In this document: positions 56,556 to 64,000 of the stretch, piece by piece | Layout of the letters: every line of letters begins with the position of its first letter | Numbering within the stretch: the stretch's first letter is position 1 | Origin: Toxorhynchites rutilus septentrionalis | Lineage: Eukaryota; Arthropoda; Insecta; Diptera; Culicidae | Assembly (NCBI RefSeq): GCF_029784135.1 | Contig: NC_073746.1 | Span: 73,512,042-73,576,041 of the forward strand | Direction: 5' to 3' | Length of the DNA stretch: 64,000 nt | The notes under the pieces: model-generated | Database searches by the model: none | Told to the model about the DNA's origin: nothing | The model's input: only the letters and a program-made list of their open reading frames with translations | Translations under genes and position numbers: made by a program

Positions 56556-57853
56556 AAGGGTGTGTCACATCAAATTGCATCACGGAAAAAACGCTGTAGA
56601 AATTCGCCCAGTAGACCGATCCTTTTGAAAATTTTAGACAGTAAAATAAAAACTATTAAACAACTTTTGGCATTTCCTTTTTATTCATACTTCGAGCCCA
56701 AGCCCGTATGTTCGCACCTTCCTATTTACCCCGTCCATAAGGTTCTGTACAACGTCAGGTTGTAGTTTTTTTTTAACAGAAATCCATTTTCTCTTGAAGT
56801 CCGCCTCCGATTTGACAACTTTTGGGTTCTTCCGGAGGGCCTGCTTCATAATCGCCCAATATTTCTCTATTGGCCGAAGCTCCGGCGCGTTGGGCGGGTT
56901 CATTTCCTTTGGCACGAAGGTGACCCCGTTGGCTTCTAACCATTCCAACACGTCCTTTGAATAGTGGCACGAAGCGAGATCCGGCCAGAAGATGGTCGAC
57001 CCCTCGTGCTGCTTCAATAGTGGTAGTAAGCGCTTCTGTAGGTACCCCTTAAGGTAAACCTGCCCGTTTACCGTGCCGGTCATCACGAAGGGGGCGCTCT
57101 GCTTTCCGCAAGAGCAGATCGCTTGCCACACCATGTACTTTTTGGCAAACTTGGATAGTTTCTGCTTGCGAATATCCTCCGGAACGCTGAATTTGTCCTC
57201 TGCGGAGAAGAACAACAGGCCCGGCAGCTGACGAAAGTCCGCTTTGACATAGGTTTCGTCGTCCATTACCAGGCAATGCGGCTTCGTCAGCATTTCGGTG
57301 TACAGCTTCCGGGCTCGCGTCTTCCCCACCATGTTTTGCCTTTCGTCGCGGTTAGGAGCCTTCTGAACCTTGTATGTACGCAGGCCCCCCCGCTGCTTGG
57401 TCCGTTGGACGAATGAACTTGACAAATTCAGCTTATTGGCGACATCCCGGACCGAACTTCTCGGATCACGTCTAAACTGCTTAACTACGCGCTTGTGATC
57501 TTTTTCACTGACGGAGCATCCATTTTTGCCGTTCTTCACCTTCCGGTCGGTGGTTAGGTTCTCGAAGTATCGTTTTAGTACTCTGCTGACCGTGTATTGG
57601 ACGATTCCCAGCATCTTACCGATGTCCCGATGTGACAACTCCGGATTCTCGAATTGAGCGCGCAAGATTAATTCACGACGCTCTTTTTCGTTCGACTACA
57701 TTTTTCCAAATTTACGAAAAATTGACAGTGAAGCATGGCCAACGTAATCTATACACTCTTATCTGATTATAAGCGAAAGCTGAAGATATAATTCCTAAAA
57801 ATTAAATTTCTACAGCGTTTTTTCCGTGATGCAATTTGATGTGACACACCCTT
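56556..57853 (-). mobile_element. ITmD37E element, copy 3
   Basis: Terminal repeats AAGGGTGTGTCACATCAAAT on both sides with TA (56554-56555 and 57854-57855). Length 1298 bp, nearly identical to copy 1 in length. The gene is on the minus strand and the least damaged of the three. Confidence 0.95.
56685..57701 (-). pseudogene. ITmD37E transposase, copy 3; intact except TAG at codon 2
   Basis: From the ATG at 57701 the second codon is TAG (57696-57698), the same change as in copy 1. After it the frame is open for 330 codons to the stop at 56685. The helix-turn-helix (SHRDIGKMLGIVQYTVSRVL) has Tyr for Ser; blocks LVMDDETYVK, IFWPDLASCHYSKDV and PELRPIEKYW are complete with 37 residues between the last two. 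A downstream in-frame ATG (in GKMLGIV) could start a protein without part of the first helix-turn-helix, or a non-ATG codon near 57665 might serve. Otherwise the copy must be mobilised in trans. Confidence 0.93.
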
Positions 57854-59198
57854 TATTATATCATTATTTGTTCATCTGTCTTATAAAAACATAAATTGAC
57901 GGAGAAAAAATATTCATTACTAAAATAGTTAAGAGCTGATGAAATGAGAGTGTCAAAGAAATGTTGTGCCATGGCGAACACGATTCCAGCCCTTCTGGTT
58001 ATGTGAAACAAAAAAAAATCGAACAGATTCTGAATCAGTAAAGATACCGCTATCGCATGAACCAGGTTTAATATTTGGTATATATAATTTTGTCAATTTT
58101 ATTCACATGGACATGTCGAGTTTTATGGAAAACCAAGTATTTGCGAAAAATTTAATGGTTGAACCATAAAAAAATCTGTGGCTGAACCATGCATAAAATA
58201 AAAACGGCATAAAAAAAAAACAATGTTTATCTATAAAAAGAATGATTTCGATACTTAACATAAAGAAAAAAGAATTTTCTCTTCGTGAAATATTGCTGCC
58301 AACAATATGGGACAAAGAAGTGATTTGCGATGGGCGATACGTTCAGTGTAATGTTTTCTCCAATGTTTACAACAAAACACATGACTTATATTGAAATTAT
58401 AATACTTTGAGCCTCGAAAGCAATGAGCGTTTTCAGGTTTTATTAGAGAGTTTCCCATTTTTGTCCTTCGAAATATCCAGAGTGTTTCGGATTCAAGCGC
58501 GATTTGCGACGGTTTTTGCACTCACACGTAGGGCAGGTGGAGGTAAAACGGACATGTTAAGAAGAACTTCAATTATATCTTTGGAGACTCATGTTTCTCA
58601 AAACTTTAATGCAGTTTCTTGCAATTCAATGTACTGTTTTTTCTACCTAATTGGCCAAATATTTTACAAAAAAGTGTTTTTCAATGTTTTTTACGGAAAT
58701 TAAAGCAGACTGAAAAGTACAACATTTTTTTCGATGCGGGTAATATGGATACATAGTGGGGGTACGGACAGGTTTGAAATACATGAAGCGTAGAGGTTTA
58801 TCGATCGCGAGAGGAATAATTTTATTCAACCAAGGTCTGAACCCATCACGAATGTCTGTTGAATGTTGAAAAAATCGAATAAATCCACCTAGAATTGATA
58901 TCGTGCTTTTCAGCAGTATAAACGGACAGACCCTCAACTATTTTGCTTTTGGTTCCAGTCAGCTTCTAAACAGTCCACATTTGGCGATTTAATTTCCATT
59001 TATAGACGCATGGCATTCCTTAGGAATAGATCAAACAGACTTTCCACAGTCCATCTCACTCTCACTGACATCTGTCTGTTTTACCCCACCATTACAATTA
59101 TTTCAATAATTTGAGTTTTCCACTCAAAAATGAATTTACTTTTCCGTACATAACTAATATCGCTTCTCTGTTACCTCACAAACCGGAATATGACCATT

Positions 59199-59199
<1 letters not shown>
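57854..59199. other. Non-coding AT-rich stretch
   Basis: No gene or transposon recognised. The largest open frames (about 60-98 codons) have no domains. Confidence 0.35.
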
Positions 59200-59236
<37 letters not shown>

Positions 59237-59382
59237 CTGTATTATAGTGATTTTCAACACTTTTGGCTGGTTCGTCACTTTTTGCTTCCATTTTTGAAAG
59301 AATGTCGGGAGTGAGAATTGAACTCGTGACCTTGAGCGTGAGAAGTACGGATGTTACCACTACGCCAGATCGCCTCCACCCA
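59200..59382 (-). mobile_element. tRNA-derived SINE with poly-A tail
   Basis: On the minus strand GGCGATCTGGCGTAGTGGTA, then ACA forms an A box, and GGTCACGAGTTCAATTCTC a B box about 35 bp on. The body (ACCAGCCAAAAGTGTTGAAA) ends in about 36 A (59201-59236). It differs from the GAA-tailed SINE at 50868, so a second SINE family is present. Confidence 0.8.
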
Positions 59383-59664
59383 TTAGCGAATTAAATTTTG
59401 ATTTTAAACCATTCAAAATGTTTAATATCGAAGCAGCTACATTCACACGCGGAATCATGTATGATTTTCGGTTTTTGTTCCCCTCTTCCATTTTTGATCA
59501 GTATTCATTGCCATAGGGTGACTTAAATATTATGAAATAACATGTAGAAGGTGTTTTCATTAACGGAAATCTGAAATACAAAATGTAACTATACAAATCA
59601 ACCATCTGTCCATATTACCTCCACTGTCCGTATTACCCGCGGTTCCCCTACACTTGTCCTGTGC

Positions 59665-59945
59665 TAGAGATGGGCGAGCGCTCACGAGCCGCTCATTTAA
59701 GCCGGTTCGTCAGGAAGAGCGTACGACCCACGGTTCATTAAAAATGAGCCGCGGCTCTCGAATGAACGGCTCTTAAATGAGCCGTGGGTCTTTTGTGAGC
59801 CGTGGGTCTTTTGTGAACCGTGGTTCATTTAAGAGCCGTTTATTCGAGAACCACGGTTCATAAAAGAACCGTGTTTTTTTTAAGAGCCGGCTTTTTGGTG
59901 ATGAACCTTGGATCGTATGCTCGTTCTGACGAACCGTGGCCTGCG
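59665..59945. promoter_or_regulatory. Subterminal GAGCCG/CCGTGG motif array of the hAT element
   Basis: Within 280 bp the word GAGCCG (or CGGCTC) appears at least eight times and GAACCGTG or CCACGGTTC about six times, in both orientations: GAGCCGTGGGTCTTTTGTGA is directly repeated at about 59780 and 59800. The right end (63630-63700) has another five GAGCCG or CGGCTC words. Such arrays are the usual binding sites of hAT transposases; binding here is inferred. Confidence 0.75.
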
Positions 59946-60037
59946 GCAGTGCGGAAGAAATATATGTTTCCCATGCTGCTTTTTAAGAGGTTTTATTTGG
60001 CTGCTTGTATGTTTGTAAATGTTGGCGGATTACATAT

Positions 60038-60245
60038 TTTCTTGAAACCCCATAAATATGGGTATCAAATGAAAGGACTTGACTAGTAGAACACAGTTAT
60101 TTATGAAAAATGGAAATCCAAAATGGCCGTCATCACAAAATAGCGAAATTTGTATTTTTTTCGAAACCCCATCAATATGGGTATCAAATGAAAGGGCTTG
60201 ACTAGTATATTTATGTAACATGGAAGTCCAAGACGGCATCGGATT
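60038..60245. repeat. ~121-bp tandem duplication inside the hAT element
   Basis: GAAACCCCATAAATATGGGT, then ATCAAATGAAAGGACTTGAC recurs about 121 bp later as GAAACCCCATCAATATGGGT, then ATCAAATGAAAGGGCTTGAC. Both are followed by CCAAAATGG or CCAAGACGG. 60245-61247 has no gene; it is where the transposase N-terminus would be expected. Confidence 0.8.
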
Positions 60246-61247
60246 ATGGTTTCATCATATACTCCACGACTTTATTTGAGTCTCATTAATGTTCTATATA
60301 AGGGATTCTCAGACTATTTTAAGCAAGAGACCCCTTTATAGAATGAAGTGATATCATCGACCTCTATAGCCAAATTTCTCTAAAAATTTTATCTCTTTCT
60401 CGTTCATACAAAATACTTATAGGCATCAAATTCAGTAAAAATCAAGTGTAATTAATAATTATTAATACAAATTACAACATTAATATTTCTACTAAAATAT
60501 TTGTCATTATTATAACAGGTTGGTTCATGTAACATTCTAGGGTCAATATCGATCTCTTCTAGATTAACCCTTTCACCTACAAAATCGAATTTTACTCGTG
60601 GTGTACTTGCATATCATAGGGCGCTAGTACGCTCAGAAAAGTAGTGAAATTATTCGATGTGGACCCATCGAATTGTTTGCATTTGGTCCATTATTTTGGA
60701 AATTAAATCATAGGCCAAGGGGTTCATGAAGGAAGAGGTTACTTGTCTAATATTTTCTAAGCTTTCAGTACATTATTTGTTTGTTTTTATGTTGAATCAC
60801 AATGAAACCGTTTAACTTAAGTTTGTTCTACTTATTTTTCAATAATATGTTTGCTGCAAGAGCTCATTTGTTACAACGTCTTTGTTAGCCAGCTAACGAC
60901 CAGCTGTTCGAAAAATCTAACAGCAACATTAATAATGTTTCATGTCTTTGGAAAGCAATCATATTATAAAGTTTTTGCACCAAATGATAGATTAATTTCT
61001 TAGCTACCAAATACCATCAATTTAATTTCGAATAACTTTATTGGGCAATAAATTCGATTTCAAGCAATGAAGTACGGAAGAAGTTTCAATTTCAATAAAA
61101 GAAACCTAATAAAATGCAAAAATACCACAGTACTTCGATGAAAAAAACATACATTGTGATGTAGGACAAAACTATTCGATTAAACCTCCTATAGAAAAAA
61201 ATGGTGGAAAAATAAAAAGCAGGCTATGTGACATACAGTTACTCAAG

Positions 61248-62280
61248 ATGATCTGCAAGGAATTTCACCCCTTCTCGATAGTTGAAGACGTGGAATTTAA
61301 AAAAAATGTTGAAATGTTTAATCCGTCATATCAACTTCCCAGCAGAAAAACGCTCACGACTAGCCTATTACCGGCTGTTTATAATGATGTCCTTTCTTCA
61401 GTTCAAAAACAATTACTCGATGCTTCAGTCTCAGCAGTTTGTCTTTCTTGTGATGGTTGGACCAGCATCAATAACACAAGCTTTTATGCGTTGACTGCTC
61501 ATTTTATTGACGAAAATACGAAATTGAAAACTTTTTTATTAGAGTGCTCGAAGTTTCCCGGCAGACATACAGCGGAAAACATTTCCATATGGATTTTTGC
61601 TGTCTTGACACGGTTTTCTATAAACACGCAAATAACAGCACTAGTAACCGATGACGCAGCAAATATGAAGTTAGCTGCCACACTTCTTAAAATGCGTCAT
61701 TTGAGATGTTTCGCCCATTCGCTCAACTTAGTTGTCCAAACAGCCATTTCAACATCGTCTTTCATTGATGTCGTCGATAAATGCAGAGCAATTGTGCAAT
61801 ATTTCAAGCAAAGTACCAATGCTCTGAACAAGCTCCATGAAATGCAGCAGACATTGAATGAGCCTAAACTAAAGTTGAAAAAAAAAAACGTTTCAACTCG
61901 TTGGAACTCGACATATGATATGTTGGATCGAATGTTGCTCAACAAACAAGCGGTTGTATCTACTTTGGCACTTATGGAGTCTCGCCTATCTTTGGAGTCT
62001 CAGGACTGGGTTGCCATAGAGCACGCAGTCAAAATTCTCAAAGTGTTCAACGATGTAACGATTGAAATATCCGGGGAGAAAACTGTGTCGTTATCGAAAA
62101 CTGCTTTGCTCTCCCGACTGATGATTCGTCATGTTCAACATGACGCTGTGTAATGAATTGATTTCGGAGCTGGTAAAACGATTTGCAGATCTTGAGTCAG
62201 ACGAATTGGTAGCCCAATCAATACTGCTAGATCCGCGCTTCAAGCAGCAAGGTTTTGGGGATAATATAAAGTACAACATG
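61248..62280 (+). pseudogene. hAT transposase, central part, frameshifted at about 62140
   Basis: The frame opens at MICKEFHPFSIVED and reads LNPSYQLPSRKTL-like text (FNPSYQLPSRKTL), then SCDGWTSINNTSFY with the first catalytic Asp and LVTDDAANM with the second. RCFAHSLNLVVQ is the conserved His block and STRWNSTYDML the next family motif. At about 62140 the frame shifts and the reading continues as MFNMTLCNELISELVKRFAD, then LLDPRFKQQGF. The BED zinc finger expected at the N-terminus is not found upstream. The LINE insertion at 62286 separates this from the dimerisation domain. Confidence 0.9.
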
Positions 62281-62285
62281 CATAC

Positions 62286-63090
62286 GCGTGATATCTCGGC
62301 TTATGTCCAATCACTACAACCTAAACGCGCATCTCTATCGAATTGGGCTCGCAGCAAACAATCTTTGTGATTGTGGCGATGGCTACCACGACATCGAGCA
62401 TATTGTCTGGTCGTGTATCCGGTTCCATGCTGCTCGCTCTCAGCTCTCTAGAGCACTGAGAGCAAAAGGCAGACAATCGGATATCCCCGTCCGGGATATC
62501 TTAGGTAGCCGTGATCCTGATCTTCTGCTTCATCTATACCTGTTCCTCAGGAACGCCGATGTCAACGTTTAATGATTTTTCCTTCGTTGTGTCCCTGTTT
62601 CGTATCCCTCCTATTCGATCTATAAACTTTTACTTAGTCGCGGCAATACATACACACACTCTTTACAGATACACGGGCCAAAGGTTGTGCAGTCCACTGA
62701 TGATTCAACAAAAGCCAAAGGTTGTACCGCTCATGACAACTCTACACGAGCTGATGATTGCGCCGGCTAGTGACCATTCTATCCTGGATTCCTCGAGAAG
62801 ACGCACCACGCTAGATATGGGGTACAGACTAGGGGGGCGTTGCTGATTAATGGTCAGCTGCATCCCAATAGGAAGTATCCCGTGTCGGGCACACGTACAG
62901 AGCATCGAAGACAGCAACATCACAATTACGAAAACACTTGTAATACTAACCTCGAGCCAACCGCGAGTAATCGGTTACATATTACTAACATAGTTATAAG
63001 GCAAACATTGTCGAAATATTGAACTCCCGGCCCCGTCAGGTTGACGCCATATGAGCCTTAATAAAAATATATATTTTGGAAAAAAAAAAA
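62286..63090 (+). mobile_element. I-clade LINE, 3' fragment nested in the hAT element
   Basis: The insert begins with the last part of ORF2: ISRLMSNHYNLNAHLYRIGL, then LCDCGDGYHDIEHIVWSC, ending RNADVNV at 62570. This aligns to the end of ORF2 at 17165-17434. A 3' UTR of about 500 bp ends ATGAGCCTTAATAAAAATAT. ATGCATAC at 62278-62285 and 63091-63098 is the target duplication. The 5' truncation is typical for LINEs. Confidence 0.88.
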
Positions 63091-63103
63091 TGCATACCAG
63101 TCG

Positions 63104-63499
63104 TTGATAAGGACGCTAAAAATGACATCCATAGAATACACGCCTGCGGAACCAGCACCAATCGTTGGTGATGAAGCGCGGTCATCTGTATGGGAGGAGT
63201 TTGATGCATTGGTTGGCAATCTTCAAGCTCCACATGATCCAGAAGCTGCTGCAATAGCTGAGTTAGATAAATATTTAGTGGAGCCACATTTGCTGAGAAC
63301 AAGCGACCCTTTGCTTTGGTGGGAGGAAAGGAAATCTATCTATCCGCGGCTCTACGAAATTGCTTTGAAAATATTATGTATTCCGGCGACTTCAGTACCA
63401 TGTGAGCGAATTTTTTCGAAAGCAGGACAAGTTTGTAGTGAAAGACGTAGTACGTCAGGAAACATTGAAAAAATAATGTTCATAAATCAAAATGTTTAA
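63104..63499 (+). pseudogene. hAT transposase C-terminal dimerisation domain
   Basis: The frame continues the hAT reading after the LINE insert: EAAAIAELDKYLVEP, then DPLLWWEERKSIYPRLYEIA and LCIPATSVPCERIFSKAGQV, then SERRSTSGNIEKIMFINQN. These are the hATC block and the catalytic Glu region (SERRS). TAA at 63497 is the natural end. An extra shift of frame exists between LLDPRFK (62240) and the insert site. Confidence 0.9.
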
Positions 63500-63730
63500 T
63501 GAAGATTTTTTTAATAGAAATATATATGAGAAAACCTTTTGTGAAATATTATTTTTTCTATTCTCTGCACTAATTATTGTTTCAAGCTTAATTTTTTACG
63601 TCCCATACCCGAATAAACTGCTTCTTGAAAAGAGCCGCCGAGCCGCTCAAATGAGCCGGCTCTTTTCATTGAGCGCACGGCTCTGAGCCGCTCACTGAAA
63701 TGGACCGTTTTGCCTATCTCTATCCTGTGC

Positions 63731-64000
63731 TCACACGGGTCTTTCTGGGAGCAAACATTACTTGTTTGATTCCTAAGCTATGTTTGATTGATTATAAAAC
63801 CTAAAAAATGGTCAAAGAATGAAATATAGAAAATTGTTCAAGTTTTAAAAATTTCTAGTTTAAAAATATCAAACATTTAAAAAAATAATATTTGAAAAAA
63901 TGATTTTTATAATTGAAATTCATTTTTACCGAAAACATGTTTTTCTATTCTGAAACAATAAAATGAATAGCCCTTACAGTTACTATCAAATCATCAAACC
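63731..64000. other. AT-rich sequence after the hAT element
   Basis: No gene or repeat is recognised to the end of the window. Confidence 0.4.

Larger units (their letters stand above)
59665..63722 (+). mobile_element. hAT element, complete ends, with nested LINE fragment
   Basis: The 8-bp target duplication TCCTGTGC stands at 59657-59664 and 63723-63730, exact on both sides. Termini are TAGAGATGGGCGAGCG (left) and, reverse-complemented, TAGAGATAGGCAAAACG (right). Subterminal regions are crowded with GAGCCG and CGGCTC words (see the separate entry). The 4058-bp unit holds a hAT transposase pseudogene in two parts, a 60038-60240 tandem duplication, and a LINE insertion (62286-63090). Confidence 0.93.

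Overview
This window looks like intergenic or intronic DNA from a mosquito, most likely a culicine (Aedes or Culex type). It is AT-rich, has no operons or intact cellular genes, and is packed with transposon families known from mosquitoes: ITmD37E (DD37E) Tc1/mariner elements, mariner, an I-clade LINE with RNase H, an RTE-clade LINE, tRNA-derived SINEs and many MITEs. The species assignment is inference from these families. No rRNA or functional tRNA gene was seen.

Layout. 1-992 is a broken mariner (minus strand). 3856-5152 is the first of three ITmD37E copies. 5282-6558 is a repeat-filled unit with inverted ends, followed by a TA microsatellite, a ~145-bp minisatellite (7290-8115) and a dispersed repeat with ACTAGCTG ends (8591-9316). 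10436-10910 is a SINE and 10972-11224 a MITE. About 11533-17811 is a nearly complete I-clade LINE (ORF1 plus ORF2), the best preserved element here. 19003-20530 is a dispersed repeat split by a long foldback element. 20590-23690, 29000-32210 and 51210-53950 appear to be non-repeat, higher-complexity DNA without a recognisable exon. 25792-26246 is a pogo-like MITE. 26715-28985 joins a mariner tail, an RTE LINE and a SINE fragment. 32616-33899 is a mariner disabled by one stop codon. 34478-34875 is a foldback element. 36170-37130 is a replication factor C subunit 3 (RFC3/RfC38) pseudogene and about 38970-39247 a histone H1-like pseudogene; these are the only traces of cellular genes. 40823-41791 is a mariner remnant carrying a TTAA-flanked MITE. 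43225-44448 is a 5'-truncated LINE. 45665-46970 is a DD41D element. 48815-50105 and 56556-57853 are the other two ITmD37E copies, with a SINE-in-SINE nest (about 50745-51205) between them. 59665-63722 is a complete hAT element with an 8-bp target duplication, itself interrupted by an I-clade LINE fragment.

The main interest is historical: several nested insertions can be ordered in time, and two ITmD37E copies share the same nonsense codon at position 2, which suggests that a disabled copy multiplied with transposase supplied in trans. The genes do not form a pathway. The autonomous-type elements could in principle mobilise the MITEs and SINEs that share their ends, but every transposase here has at least one break.
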